Positions 1-9,304 of a DNA stretch of 64,000 nt are shown here, piece after piece. The stretch covers positions 1,550,001-1,614,000 of the forward strand of contig NZ_QLMC01000001.1 in the NCBI RefSeq assembly GCF_003259745.1. Direction: 5' to 3'. The translations under genes and the position numbers were made by a program. The notes below the pieces were generated by a model that worked only from the letters and a program-made list of their open reading frames with translations, had not been told where the DNA came from and made no database searches. Position 1 is the first letter of the stretch. The number at the start of each line of letters is the position of its first letter. The DNA comes from Larkinella arboricola (GTDB lineage Bacteria > Bacteroidota > Bacteroidia > Cytophagales > Spirosomataceae).

Positions 1-207
1 GTCATCCAGAATCACATCAACCGGAAACGATTGGCCCCAGTCGGTCATATCCCAGGCGCGTACGGTTCCTTCTTTGGGTGCAATTACGTGCGTTTCCGCG
101 CCGGCTTCCTGGAGAGCCTTGCGGGGTTCCGTCATTTCGACTTGCTCAAAGCCGTCGGTCAGCAGAATCGCCACTTTCTTTCCCTTCAATTTTTGCTGAT
201 TTTCCAT
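1..207 (-). CDS. DJ-1/PfpI family protein (type 1 glutamine amidotransferase-like), partial
   Basis: Only the first 69 codons are in the window; the gene continues past the left edge. The ATG is at 207-205. The start region contains KKVAILLTDGFEQVEM, then EPRKALQEAGAE and VIAPKEGTVRAWDMTDWG. This is the first strand, the conserved Glu region and second strand of the PfpI/YhbO/GSP18 branch of the DJ-1 superfamily. Members of that branch are stress proteins variously described as proteases, deglycases or chaperones. The nucleophile-elbow cysteine would lie further on, outside the window, so activity cannot be judged. The neighbouring serine hydrolase gene ends 52 bp upstream on the same strand. 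Confidence 0.85.
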   Translation of the reverse strand, partial: MENQQKLKGKKVAILLTDGFEQVEMTEPRKALQEAGAETHVIAPKEGTVRAWDMTDWGQSFPVDVILDD

Positions 208-259
208 GATTTCGTTGAGAATTGGTACTCTATTCGTAACGCTGGAAAACCGGGAAGGT

Positions 260-1753
260 TTATTCTTTTTTGAAATTCATACCGCTGAAAACGAGCGTAT
301 CGACCTTACCTGAAGAGTCAAGGATGAACCGGGCCAGCGCCTTCCCGGCCCAGGCTTTTTTGAACGGGCCGTAAAAGGTGTCATAATGCCAGTGGCCTAG
401 CGTTGCATTCATCGCGTTGTCGTTGATGTTGAAAATCAGCCGGTTGTCCGTAACCGTAACCTCGGCTTTTCCGTACAGCGGACTAGTGTACTTCCCGGTA
501 TAGTCCTTCAGCGGGAGAGTGGGAGACGTGTCCGCAACACGGTTTTTCTGGAATTCCTGCGTGGCCTTTTTTCCGGCTTCCCGGATTCCGGCATACAGCG
601 TTTTGATCTCGGTGTTCCAGTCGCGGTTGCCACCCAGGGCAAAGAAATCGAACGTTTTGTAGAGCAGCGCGTGCCGCACTTCGGCGTAGTTGTAATTACA
701 GAAAACATACACGCCCAGTTTTTCGTCGGGCAACTGCCCCGTAATGGCCGTCAGCCCCGTCAGACTACCCGTGTGGAAATTGATTTTGTGTCCCCGGTAA
801 TCGTGCTGATACCAGCCCAGACCGTAGGTGAGCCAGTTGGGTTTCAGGATTTGCATGGTGGCGTATTCGTCGAGGGGAACCATCGTCTGCGGTTTGAAAA
901 TTTCCGCCCAGGTAGCCGGTTTCAGCAAACGCCCGCCGTTGTATTTGCCGCTGTCGAGCATACAAATCACCCACTTACTCATGTCATCGACGCACGACCA
1001 GACTGCGCCTGCCGACCCGATTTCGCTGTCCGCGCCGTAGTCGATCACCCGGATGGTGTCGTTGATGGCCACGTGCGGTTTGGTCATGTTGGTGCTTTTG
1101 CTGAGGCCGCGTTTGGGGGCGGTCTGGGTCATGCCCAGCGGATTGAAAATCCGTTCCTGCATCATTGTCGACCACGGTTTGCCATAAAGCCGTTCGATGA
1201 TCCGGCCAGCCGCCGAGTACATGATGTTCTGGTAAACAAAGCCGCCCCGGATCGGATAACTCGGTTTGACGTATACCATCCGCCGAAACATTTCATTGGC
1301 CGGAATGGTCATGGCGCCGGTAAAGAAATCCGTGCCGCCAACGCCCGTGTTGTGGGTGAGCAGGTCACGAACGCGAATGTCGCGGGTGGCCGCCGGGTCG
1401 TAAAGTTGCAGTTCGGGCAGGTACTTATACACCGGATCATCCCACGACAGCCTGCCTTCATCGACCAGCATCCCCATCAATGCAGCGGTCATGGCTTTGG
1501 TCGTGGAGGCACAGGCAAACTGCGTCTGCGTATCGACGGCATTTGTTGTCCCCAATTCCCGCACACCGTAGCCTTTCTTGAAAATTACCTGATTATCCTT
1601 AACCACTGTAATGGCCAGGCCGGGTACTTCCCATTCTTTCCGAACTTTCTCCACGTATGCGTCAAATTCCTGTAGTTGTCTGGCCGTCAGTTTTTTCTGC
1701 GCGAACGAGGGCAAGATGCTCAGACAAAGAAAAGTGAGAAGTAGGTGCTTCAT
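260..1753 (-). CDS. Secreted class C-like serine hydrolase with C-terminal DUF3471-type domain
   Basis: A 497-residue protein with a signal peptide (residues 1-18, ending SFAQ). The beta-lactamase/transpeptidase fold carries the SxxK nucleophile box STTK at 83-86, a YSA box around Tyr179 in place of class C YxN, and HTG near residue 335 as the third box. Residues from about 400 onward (LKDYTGKYTSPLYG onward) match the small beta-barrel DUF3471 domain often fused to these hydrolases. The family (Pfam Beta-lactamase) includes esterases, D-amino-acid peptidases and AmpC-like enzymes. The YSA box makes a peptidase or esterase more likely than a true AmpC. It lies 70 bp downstream of a class A-like gene on the same strand, so the two may be co-transcribed. 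Confidence 0.85.
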   Translation of the reverse strand: MKHLLLTFLCLSILPSFAQKKLTARQLQEFDAYVEKVRKEWEVPGLAITVVKDNQVIFKKGYGVRELGTTNAVDTQTQFACASTTKAMTAALMGMLVDEGRLSWDDPVYKYLPELQLYDPAATRDIRVRDLLTHNTGVGGTDFFTGAMTIPANEMFRRMVYVKPSYPIRGGFVYQNIMYSAAGRIIERLYGKPWSTMMQERIFNPLGMTQTAPKRGLSKSTNMTKPHVAINDTIRVIDYGADSEIGSAGAVWSCVDDMSKWVICMLDSGKYNGGRLLKPATWAEIFKPQTMVPLDEYATMQILKPNWLTYGLGWYQHDYRGHKINFHTGSLTGLTAITGQLPDEKLGVYVFCNYNYAEVRHALLYKTFDFFALGGNRDWNTEIKTLYAGIREAGKKATQEFQKNRVADTSPTLPLKDYTGKYTSPLYGKAEVTVTDNRLIFNINDNAMNATLGHWHYDTFYGPFKKAWAGKALARFILDSSGKVDTLVFSGMNFKKE

Positions 1754-1823
1754 CGATTTTAAGTCAGTAGGTTAGGTGGGTGTACCCCGGTATATCGGAT
1801 ACAGTCCGGGGACTAGCGCGAAC

Positions 1824-2906
1824 TCAACGCCCTGCGGGAGCCATTACCGGTGGCTGAAAAAGAAAATAGTCGTATACCGTGCGGCTCAGGTGGGCAATGG
1901 TTTGCTCCCGCTCGGCCAGCGGCTGGGCTGAAGATGTGATAAAAACCGCAATGGCGATGTGCCCCGCGTCGCCCGGTAGCGTAATGATGCCCACGTCGTC
2001 GGTAGCGCTGGAATTCAGTGAGCCCGTTTTGTGAGCGACTACGGTTTCGGGCGGCAGGAAACCCTTAATGCGCGCCAAACCGCCCCGACAGCGTTCCATC
2101 ACGGCCAGCAGCAAATCGCGGTTTTCGGGTTTGAGGGCTTTCGCCTGATAAATCTGGGTCAGCAAATTCACCATGGCTTCGGGTGTTGAGGTGTCGCGGG
2201 GGTCCTGTTCGAGTTTCAGAGCCGCAGCCCGGCGGGATTCCGGAGTTGTCGTTTCGCTCAGTTTATCATAAAATCCGACGGTCCACTGCTCGACGGGTGG
2301 CAAGGTAACGCCCTGTAAATCCGCGATCAACTGGACAATCGTGCGGTCGACCGACATGCCTTCAATGCCCAGGGTTTTCAGCCGTGCCCGAACCGGTTCG
2401 ACGCCACCCACCAGATTCAGCAAGATGTCTGTGGCCGAGTTGTCGCTGATAACCATCATCAGTTCGAGCAGGTTTTCCACCGAAAGATGAACGCCCGGTT
2501 TGGCAAACAAGGTTTCGAGCGTGCCGCTGCCCGGGTGCAGGTCCGACGGTTTCAGCTCAACCATTGTTCGCAGCGAGAGTTCACCTTTTTCAATTTTATT
2601 AAACAGTTCAACGGCAATGGCGACTTTCACGGTGCTGGCCATCGGAAACTTCTCCTGCACATTCAGGCTGATTCGCTGGCCAGATTCAAGGTGAACCGCG
2701 CAAAGGCCGACTTTACCTTTGGCGAGTTTGGCAATGCGCTCCAGTTCCTGATTCAGCCGCTGTTCAGCGATGTTTAAAACCGGCTGCGTCGGAGTCTGGA
2801 CGGGTTGGCTTTTACTTTTTTTTGACTGGCTAAAAGCAGTCGTACTGAATAAGAGTACTGTCCAGAGAACCAGCAGGTTGACGGCAAGGTGTACAGGTTT
2901 TTTCAT
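1824..2906 (-). CDS. Class A beta-lactamase-like serine hydrolase with atypical omega loop
   Basis: The ATG at 2906 is chosen over an in-frame upstream codon at 2969 because it begins a signal peptide (MKKPVHLAVN to TTAFSQ) and avoids overlap with the preceding gene, giving 360 residues. Motifs are STVK at 91-94, SDN at 154-156 and KTGS at 293-296, which define the Beta-lactamase2/class A fold. The omega loop differs: RDTSTP is present at 237-242, but the usual E-x-x-L-N box about 13 residues earlier is absent, and about 35 extra residues separate VDR (186-188) from it. E223 could serve as the general base. Related proteins are annotated as class A beta-lactamase-related hydrolases. Whether it destroys beta-lactams cannot be told from sequence. 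Confidence 0.85.
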   Translation of the reverse strand: MKKPVHLAVNLLVLWTVLLFSTTAFSQSKKSKSQPVQTPTQPVLNIAEQRLNQELERIAKLAKGKVGLCAVHLESGQRISLNVQEKFPMASTVKVAIAVELFNKIEKGELSLRTMVELKPSDLHPGSGTLETLFAKPGVHLSVENLLELMMVISDNSATDILLNLVGGVEPVRARLKTLGIEGMSVDRTIVQLIADLQGVTLPPVEQWTVGFYDKLSETTTPESRRAAALKLEQDPRDTSTPEAMVNLLTQIYQAKALKPENRDLLLAVMERCRGGLARIKGFLPPETVVAHKTGSLNSSATDDVGIITLPGDAGHIAIAVFITSSAQPLAEREQTIAHLSRTVYDYFLFQPPVMAPAGR

Positions 2907-2934
2907 GGTTACCAGTGGTGGGGTTACAAGAATG

Positions 2935-4146
2935 TTATACGGTTTTCTCAACCGGATGAGCCGCTTCAACCGCTGCCAGCGCCTGGTCCAGATCGGCCAT
3001 CAGGTCTTCCACATTTTCAATACCGACCGAATACCGGATCAGGCTTTCTGGAATCCCGAGCTGAGCGCGCTGGGCTTCCGTAAGCTCCACGTGGCTTGTG
3101 GTACGCGGTGGTCCGGCCAGCGTGCTGACCGACCCCAGGCTGGCGGCCAGATGAACGAATTTCAGGCTGGTCAGAAACGTTTTCACGGTGTCGTAACTGC
3201 CTTTCAGCGAGAAGCTTAATACACCCCCAAAACCGCTCATCTGCGCTGCGGCAATTTCGTGGCCGGGATGGCTTTCGAGACCGGGATAAAATACATCCGC
3301 AACGCTGGGGTGCGCCTTCAGATGCCGGGCAATTTTCAGGGCTGACGCGTTTTGGCGTTCAATCCGGAGTTCCAGCGTTTTCATGCCCCGGGCAATCAGG
3401 TAGGCGGGTTCGGCCTGCAAACTCGCGCCGTTGATTTCGCGGAATCGGAATACTTTTTCGACCAGTTCTTTTTTGCCGCATAACACTCCGCCCATTGCGT
3501 CGGAGTGGCCGCAGAGGAATTTTGTTGCGCTGTGCAGCACCAGATCAGCACCCAGCTTTAGCGGATTCTGGTTGATGGGCGTGGCAAACGTATTATCGAC
3601 CACCACAATCGCACCGGCTTTTTTGGCGGCTTCGGCTAACCGTTTCAGATCGACCACTTTCAGGGTCGGATTGGTGGGCGTTTCCAGATAAACCAGGTCG
3701 CAGCCTTTGGCAATTTCGGCTTCCATCGCTTCGTGGTTGCCGGTTTCGCAGAGCGTTACACTGATCTGGTAGGCGGGCAGGAAGTCGAGAAAAAGCCGAC
3801 TGGTGCCGCCGTACGTGTCCTTGATCGATACCACGCGTTTGCCGGGTCCGAGGAGCGAAAACAGGGTGTTGCTGATGGCGCCCATACCCGTTGCAAACGA
3901 AGTAGCCGCTTCGGCACTTTCCAGAATGCGTATTTTTTCTTCCAGGACGTGTACCGTCGGGTTGGTATTCCGGCTGTAGATGTGCCCACTCGATTTTCCG
4001 GTGGCAACGTCATACCATTCATCCAGATCGTGGTAGGAAAAGGCGACGCTATTGACGATGGGGGCGGTGGTGGCACCCTGGTAGAAGGAATCGGTTTCAC
4101 CGGCCCAAATGGCCGTAGTTCCTTTCTTTTGTTTAGAAAAATCCAT
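2935..4146 (-). CDS. Cys/Met metabolism PLP-dependent enzyme (cystathionine gamma-synthase/lyase or methionine gamma-lyase family)
   Basis: A 403-residue fold-type I PLP enzyme of the trans-sulfuration family. Visible motifs are YSRNTNPT (57-64), the substrate/PLP loop around FATGMGAIS, the PLP-binding Asp in VVVDNTFATP (D184) and the Schiff-base lysine in SATKFLCGH (K209). Length matches the family (about 380-400). The exact reaction (gamma-synthase, gamma-lyase or methionine gamma-lyase) cannot be settled from these motifs, and no metX, metA or metC is nearby. The stop lies 28 bp before the ATG of the class A hydrolase on the same strand, and the start is divergent from the SusC gene at 4271, so 4147-4270 is a shared regulatory gap. 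Confidence 0.85.
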   Translation of the reverse strand: MDFSKQKKGTTAIWAGETDSFYQGATTAPIVNSVAFSYHDLDEWYDVATGKSSGHIYSRNTNPTVHVLEEKIRILESAEAATSFATGMGAISNTLFSLLGPGKRVVSIKDTYGGTSRLFLDFLPAYQISVTLCETGNHEAMEAEIAKGCDLVYLETPTNPTLKVVDLKRLAEAAKKAGAIVVVDNTFATPINQNPLKLGADLVLHSATKFLCGHSDAMGGVLCGKKELVEKVFRFREINGASLQAEPAYLIARGMKTLELRIERQNASALKIARHLKAHPSVADVFYPGLESHPGHEIAAAQMSGFGGVLSFSLKGSYDTVKTFLTSLKFVHLAASLGSVSTLAGPPRTTSHVELTEAQRAQLGIPESLIRYSVGIENVEDLMADLDQALAAVEAAHPVEKTV

Positions 4147-4174
4147 GCAGAGTACCGCGAATAGCCGAATAATA

Positions 4175-4205
4175 TTTGTTGATTGGCAAAAATTGCAAAA
4201 TTTTG
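4175..4205 (+). promoter_or_regulatory. Candidate Bacteroidota promoter for the SusC gene at 4271
   Basis: TTTG at 4175-4178 is followed after 19 bp by AAATTTTG at 4198-4205, which resembles the -33 TTTG and -7 TAnnTTTG boxes of the Bacteroidota housekeeping sigma factor. The -7 box has AA in place of TA. The start codon is 65 bp downstream. This is pattern matching only. Confidence 0.35.
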
Positions 4206-4270
4206 GATAAATGCTAAACTTGCCACGGAATTGTTTTCATCCATTTTAAAACCTACTGAGCTGGGAGAAT

Positions 4271-7200
4271 ATGAAGGAACTAGTACGTTTTTATGTTGCA
4301 GTGGCTTTGCTTCTTTGTTCGTCACTGGTGATGGCGCAGCAGATTGAAGTCAGTGGCCGGATTACTTCAGAGGGCGAAGATTCTGCCCTGCCGGGGGTTA
4401 ACGTCTCGGTGAAAGGAACTACCATCGGAACACTGACGGATGCCGACGGGCGGTATAGCATCCGGGTAAATGGCGAAACGGCCGTCATGGTGTTCAGCTA
4501 CATCGGTTTTGAGACACAGGAAATTCGGGTCGAAAACCGGCGGAGCATTAATGTGACCATGAAGCAGGACAACAAAATGCTGAATGAAGTGGTCGTGACG
4601 GCATTGGGCATTAGCCGCGACAAAAAAGCCCTGGGGTATGCCGCGCAGAATGTCAATTCGGAAGAACTGGTGCAAAACCGGCAACCGAACCTCGTCAATG
4701 CGTTGCAGGGGAAAGTGGCCGGGGTGACCATTACCAGTACGGGCGGGGCACCGGGTCAGGGGGCGCGGATTCTGATTCGGGGGATTAACTCCATTGATGC
4801 GACCCGCGATAATCAGCCGCTGTTTGTGGTCGATGGGGTGTTGTTTGACAACAGCACGTCCACGGGAACGTCCAATTCCGGGGCCGAACTCCGCGGTATG
4901 TCGAACCGGGCCGCCGACATCAATCCAGATGACATCGAAACCATTAACATCCTGAAGGGTGGGGCCGCTACGGCTTTATACGGGTTGCGGGGCGCCAACG
5001 GGGTTGTGGTTATTACGACCAAATCGGGCAAAACCGGTGCCTTACGCGGGAATTTTACCAGCTCGTTCGGCGTCGAGAATGTAAACAAGTTTCCGGAGGT
5101 TCAGGATAAGTATACCATCGGGTATTCGGGGGTTTATAACCCGCAGGACTTTTTTCCTTCCTGGGGGCCAACGGTAGAGGAGGCCATCAAAATTGATCCG
5201 ACGCACCCGCAGAAACTCTACAACCACTTTAAAGACGCGTACCAAACCGGAAAGCAATACCAGAATAACCTGTCTTTTTCGGGCGGAACGGATAAGGTTA
5301 ACTTCCTGTCGTCCATCGGGCATCTGCGGCACGAAGGGGTGATTCCGTTTACGAATTTCAACAAACTGTCGGTACGTTTGAACACCAATGTTAAGTTCAG
5401 CGAGAAATTTTCGACCAACGCCAACCTGAACTTTATCAATTCGGGCGGGGATCGCTACAACGCCGACCGTTACAACGAGGGTCTGAGCTACTGGTCACCG
5501 CGCTACGACGTTCGGGATTACCTCAATCCGGACGGGTCTTACAAATCCTACGGTAACGATAACCCACTTTACGGGGCCATGACCAACAAACTGCGCGACA
5601 ACGTGAACCGGCTGGTCGGCGGACTAAACTTTACCTATACGCCGTTGAAATGGCTGACGTTCAACTACCGCGTGGGTCTGGATACCTATTCGGACGATCG
5701 GAAACGGACAGCACCCGGCCCAACTGGCATTGCAAACGAACGGGTTTTTGAAGACAACGGACTGGGTTTTATTTACCAGTATCATACCAATTTCCGGGCC
5801 ATCACCTCGACGTTTGCGGCCAGCGCCAACACCAAGTTTGGCGAGAACCTGAACGCTACGCTTCGTGTCGGACACGATCTGTACGACCGCCAGATCCGGA
5901 GCTTTGGTGCGGAAGGAAATGAGCTGACGGTTTATAATTATTTTGACCTGCGGAATGCCAGAACCATTATCCCCTCGCAATCGGGAGAGGATTACCGGCT
6001 CATGGGGGTTTTTGGTGAACTGACGCTGGATTACAAAGACTTTCTGTTTCTGACACTGACAGGACGGAACGACATTACTTCCTCGCTGATGGCCCCCAAC
6101 AACTCGTTCTTTTACCCGTCGGTGAGTTTAGGGTACGTCTTCTCGCAGCAACTGAAAATGCCGTCGTTTATCTCGATGGGGAAACTGCGGGCTTCCTACG
6201 CGCAGATCGGGAAAGATGCCGCTCCGTATTCAACCATCACGGGCTACTCGGCCTATACGAACCTGCCCTCGGGTTCAACCGGTTTTACCCGGGGTGCGCT
6301 GCTGGGCGATCCAAACCTGCGTCCGGAGTTTACCGATACGTTCGAAGGCGGTCTGGAAATGAGCTTCCTGAACAACCGGCTGGGACTGGATTTTACGTAC
6401 TACCACTCGGTTAGCAAAGACCAGATTATTCAGGTGGACGTAACGTCCTCGACGGGGTATGTAAAAGCCGCCATCAACTCAGGGTCGATGCGTAACAAGG
6501 GAATTGAACTGGTCTTGCGGGCCACGCCCATCCGGAGCGGTAAACTCAATTGGGATGTGAACCTGAATTTCTCGGCCAACCGCAACAAAATCCTGAGCCT
6601 GCGCGAAGGACTGACGGAAATTAACTATGCCTCGCAGTTTGGTTACTCCAGCTCATCGGTTACCATGAAACTGGTGCCGGGTTATGCCTACGGAAACCTC
6701 TACGGTCGGGCGTACAAACGGTATTATGAGAATCCCGACGACGAAAATCCGGCTATTCTGGACCGCGACCGGCCCATCGTGATCGGGGCCAACGGTTTCC
6801 CGGTGATCAGTACGGCCCAGAAGCTGCTGGGCAATTCACAACCCGACTGGATTGGCGGTCTGAACAATACCGTGCGCTACGGTGATTTTACGCTTTCGGC
6901 CCTGTTCGATGCCCGCGTGGGTCAGGATCGGTACAACCAGATGGACAACTTCTTTGCCGCCTTTGGTATTGCCAAATACACCGAAAACCGCAATGATACG
7001 AAAGTGTTCGAGGGCGTACTGGCCGACGGTACTCCGAATACGAAGCAGGTCTGGCTGGGGCAGGGCAAAGGTCCGGATGGCGTCGATTACACCAACGGTT
7101 TTTACCGGAACGTTTACCGCGGTGTATCCGAAAACTTCATCGAAGATGCTTCCTGGGTCCGGCTGCGGTCGGTGAGCGTATCGTATAACCTGCCGACTTC

Positions 7201-7393
7201 CATCCTGAAGAATACCTTTATCAAGAGTGTGCGGTTGAGCGCAACGGGTAACAACCTGGCGCTGTGGACCAAATACACAGGCTACGATCCCGAAACCAGT
7301 TCAAACAGCAGCGGCAGCAACGTCGACGGCTTCACCGGCTTTACCTACCCGGCCGTTCGCAGCTTCCTGTTCTCACTGAACGTTGGTTTTTAA
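4271..7393 (+). CDS. SusC/RagA family TonB-linked outer membrane transporter (locus 1)
   Basis: A 1040-residue outer-membrane transporter. A signal peptide (1-22, ending VMAQ) is followed by a carboxypeptidase-D-like regulatory domain (about 25-110, SGRITSEGEDSALPGVNV), then the TonB plug (about 115-240, with EVVVTALG, a GGAPGQGARILIRG segment and LFVVDGV), then a long beta-barrel ending in the aromatic signature SFLFSLNVGF. No STN domain precedes the plug, so signalling through a FecR partner is not expected. It works with the SusD lipoprotein encoded 23 bp downstream to bind and import an oligomeric substrate in a TonB-dependent way. No degrading enzyme is adjacent, so the substrate is unknown. 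Confidence 0.95.
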   Translation: MKELVRFYVAVALLLCSSLVMAQQIEVSGRITSEGEDSALPGVNVSVKGTTIGTLTDADGRYSIRVNGETAVMVFSYIGFETQEIRVENRRSINVTMKQDNKMLNEVVVTALGISRDKKALGYAAQNVNSEELVQNRQPNLVNALQGKVAGVTITSTGGAPGQGARILIRGINSIDATRDNQPLFVVDGVLFDNSTSTGTSNSGAELRGMSNRAADINPDDIETINILKGGAATALYGLRGANGVVVITTKSGKTGALRGNFTSSFGVENVNKFPEVQDKYTIGYSGVYNPQDFFPSWGPTVEEAIKIDPTHPQKLYNHFKDAYQTGKQYQNNLSFSGGTDKVNFLSSIGHLRHEGVIPFTNFNKLSVRLNTNVKFSEKFSTNANLNFINSGGDRYNADRYNEGLSYWSPRYDVRDYLNPDGSYKSYGNDNPLYGAMTNKLRDNVNRLVGGLNFTYTPLKWLTFNYRVGLDTYSDDRKRTAPGPTGIANERVFEDNGLGFIYQYHTNFRAITSTFAASANTKFGENLNATLRVGHDLYDRQIRSFGAEGNELTVYNYFDLRNARTIIPSQSGEDYRLMGVFGELTLDYKDFLFLTLTGRNDITSSLMAPNNSFFYPSVSLGYVFSQQLKMPSFISMGKLRASYAQIGKDAAPYSTITGYSAYTNLPSGSTGFTRGALLGDPNLRPEFTDTFEGGLEMSFLNNRLGLDFTYYHSVSKDQIIQVDVTSSTGYVKAAINSGSMRNKGIELVLRATPIRSGKLNWDVNLNFSANRNKILSLREGLTEINYASQFGYSSSSVTMKLVPGYAYGNLYGRAYKRYYENPDDENPAILDRDRPIVIGANGFPVISTAQKLLGNSQPDWIGGLNNTVRYGDFTLSALFDARVGQDRYNQMDNFFAAFGIAKYTENRNDTKVFEGVLADGTPNTKQVWLGQGKGPDGVDYTNGFYRNVYRGVSENFIEDASWVRLRSVSVSYNLPTSILKNTFIKSVRLSATGNNLALWTKYTGYDPETSSNSSGSNVDGFTGFTYPAVRSFLFSLNVGF

Positions 7394-7416
7394 GTCACTT
7401 TTATTCGCTGATAATC

Positions 7417-8850
7417 ATGAAATTCAACTATAAAGTAGTTATCCCGGTTCTGACCCTGCTGATCGGCCTGGGCGGGTGCAAGGATTATTTTGATCTGAAA
7501 GAAAACCCGAACCTGATTAGCAACCCACCACTCAATTCGTTTCTGACCACGACGACGCAGAAAACCGCCCTGAACTCGCAGCGAGTAGCCGGTTTTACGT
7601 CGTATTTTGTGCAGTATCTGGCCAGCCCCGGAACTGCCGGTTCGACGGATACCTATCAAATTACCGATTACACTGGAACCTGGGACGCCGTTTACTTCGG
7701 TATGGCCGACCTGTACGATCTGAAAAAGAAAGCGCAGGAACAGGGCGCTTCCGAATACGTTGGTGTGGCCGACATCATGCTGTCGTACCACCTGAGCCTG
7801 ATTGGCGACGTGTTTGGGGCCGCTCCGTTTTCCGACGCGTTTACCGGGAGCACACTGACGCCCAAATACGACAGCGAAGAGACGGTTTATAATACCGCGC
7901 TGAACCTGCTCAATGAAGGTATTGCCGAACTGGCAAAACCCGATTCGAAAGTGCAGCTGATCCCGGAAGGACAATCGACGAATGCCAATGATTTGATTCA
8001 TAAGGGCAGTAAGGATGCCTGGACAAAGACGGCCTACGCCCTGAAAGCCCGGATGCTGAACAAAATTTCCCGGAAAAGCACCTACAAACCGGCTGATGTG
8101 CTGGATGCAGTTTCCAAATCGTACACGTCCAACGCCGACGATGCACAGATGTCGTCGTTTCAGTTGCGGAATCCGTGGGCGCAGGTAGCCCGTGATAACG
8201 CGGCTTTGTTACTCGACGGCTGGCTTTCCGATCAGTTGGTCAATCACCTGAACGGCGCCACCTACGGGATTGTGGACCCGCGCATTGCGAAAATCACGGA
8301 CAAAACCGTTAACAACGATTACAAGGGAACCCGCAATGGCCAGGGCAATGTGGGCGGTAACAATACCACGAAAGACGAAAGCTACATTTCGCTGAACTCC
8401 CCGCTGAGCGGTGATGCGTCTCCGCTGCTAATTGTAACCAACGCCGAAATGCGGTTTGTGGAGGCCGAAGCAGCTTTCCGGGCCGGAAATAAAACGCGGG
8501 CGTACACGGCGTATCTGGACGGTATTCGGGCCAATATGGACAAGTACGGCGTGGATGCGGCTGCGCGGGATGCCTACATTGCCAATCCGGCGGTGAGTGT
8601 CGGTGCGGGAGCGTTGACGCTGGACCTGATCTTCAAGGAAAAATACGTGGCCACGTATCTGAATCCCGAAGCCTGGAACGACGCCCGGCGTTATGATTAC
8701 CAATACAAAGGCTTTCGGCTTCCGCTGAATGCCGCCCTGCCGGCCTTCATCCGCCGGGCTGCGTACCCGAACGGCGAAACGACCAAAAACGGAGCCAATG
8801 TTCCGACAGAAGTTGTCTTGTCAACCCCGCTCTGGTGGGATAAGCCGTAA
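7417..8850 (+). CDS. SusD/RagB-like nutrient-binding outer membrane lipoprotein, SusD-like_2 type (locus 1)
   Basis: The ATG at 7417 begins MKFNYKVVIPVL and leads to the lipobox LGGC with Cys near residue 20; the frame is open further upstream inside the SusC gene but without a signal sequence. The 477-residue protein has the family opening KDYFDLKENPNL, an N-terminal TPR-like helical region, and a C-terminal part with FKEKYVATYLNPEAWNDARRY, typical of the SusD-like_2 branch. It would sit on the outer leaflet as the lid of the SusC barrel encoded just upstream. A strong hairpin terminator follows at 8867-8902, closing a two-gene unit. Confidence 0.92.
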   Translation: MKFNYKVVIPVLTLLIGLGGCKDYFDLKENPNLISNPPLNSFLTTTTQKTALNSQRVAGFTSYFVQYLASPGTAGSTDTYQITDYTGTWDAVYFGMADLYDLKKKAQEQGASEYVGVADIMLSYHLSLIGDVFGAAPFSDAFTGSTLTPKYDSEETVYNTALNLLNEGIAELAKPDSKVQLIPEGQSTNANDLIHKGSKDAWTKTAYALKARMLNKISRKSTYKPADVLDAVSKSYTSNADDAQMSSFQLRNPWAQVARDNAALLLDGWLSDQLVNHLNGATYGIVDPRIAKITDKTVNNDYKGTRNGQGNVGGNNTTKDESYISLNSPLSGDASPLLIVTNAEMRFVEAEAAFRAGNKTRAYTAYLDGIRANMDKYGVDAAARDAYIANPAVSVGAGALTLDLIFKEKYVATYLNPEAWNDARRYDYQYKGFRLPLNAALPAFIRRAAYPNGETTKNGANVPTEVVLSTPLWWDKP

Positions 8851-8866
8851 AAGGATTGATTCACGT

Positions 8867-8902
8867 AAAAAGGGGTGTCCGGCTTTCCGGGCACCCCTTT
8901 TT
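8867..8902 (+). terminator. Rho-independent terminator after SusCD locus 1
   Basis: Sixteen-base arms (8867-8882 and 8887-8902) pair with one G-U wobble around a 4-nt loop. The right arm ends in a run of five T. The left arm starts with five A, so it could also stop transcription from the convergent gene at 8924-9286. Confidence 0.85.
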
Positions 8903-8923
8903 GTTATCCAGTCATGAGGTTGC

Positions 8924-9286
8924 TTAAAAGGTGCCGTGGCTTTTGGCCATTTCCAGCAACTCGGTGAGGCCGGGCGTAGCAACTTCTTCCGGCGACTCAA
9001 ATTTGATGTGCCGCAGGAGTTTGCCGGTTCCTTTCAGCAAGCCGTTGGGATCAGGTAGCTGAGTGCCAAAGTTGAAGCCCAGATTGACGCTTGAGGTGAG
9101 CGGGGCGATGTAGCAGATTTCGTCCGACATGTGGGGGCCGGTTCCATAAATAATGGTTTTGTAACTGGTGTTCACGGATTCGTGTGCTTCGGGCATGATG
9201 CTCCGAACCAGTTCCCGGACTTTTAAGGTGAGATCGCGCACTTCCGGTTTGTAGTCGGCTAAGAAGGTTTCCACTTGTTCTGTCAT
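8924..9286 (-). CDS. DUF1801 domain-containing protein
   Basis: A 120-residue cytosolic protein starting MTEQVETFLADYKPEVRDL. It carries the DUF1801 (YdhG-like) features: an N-terminal helix pair, PEAHESVNTSYKTIIYG, a central strand with CYIAPLTSSVNLGFNFG, and a C-terminal helix after HIKFESPEEV. The fold is small and of unknown biochemical function. The ATG at 9286 is preferred over an in-frame TTG at 9307 because a TAnnTTTG box sits at 9305-9312, so the TTG would lie inside the promoter. It converges on SusCD locus 1 across a bidirectional terminator. Confidence 0.8.
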   Translation of the reverse strand: MTEQVETFLADYKPEVRDLTLKVRELVRSIMPEAHESVNTSYKTIIYGTGPHMSDEICYIAPLTSSVNLGFNFGTQLPDPNGLLKGTGKLLRHIKFESPEEVATPGLTELLEMAKSHGTF

Positions 9287-9304
9287 ATGAGGGTTTAGTT
9301 TGGT

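Noticed and set aside
671-1675. Plus-strand open frame (334 codons) opposite the class C-like hydrolase
   Set aside because: Antisense to a gene with SxxK and DUF3471 signatures; the translation has no protein-family character.
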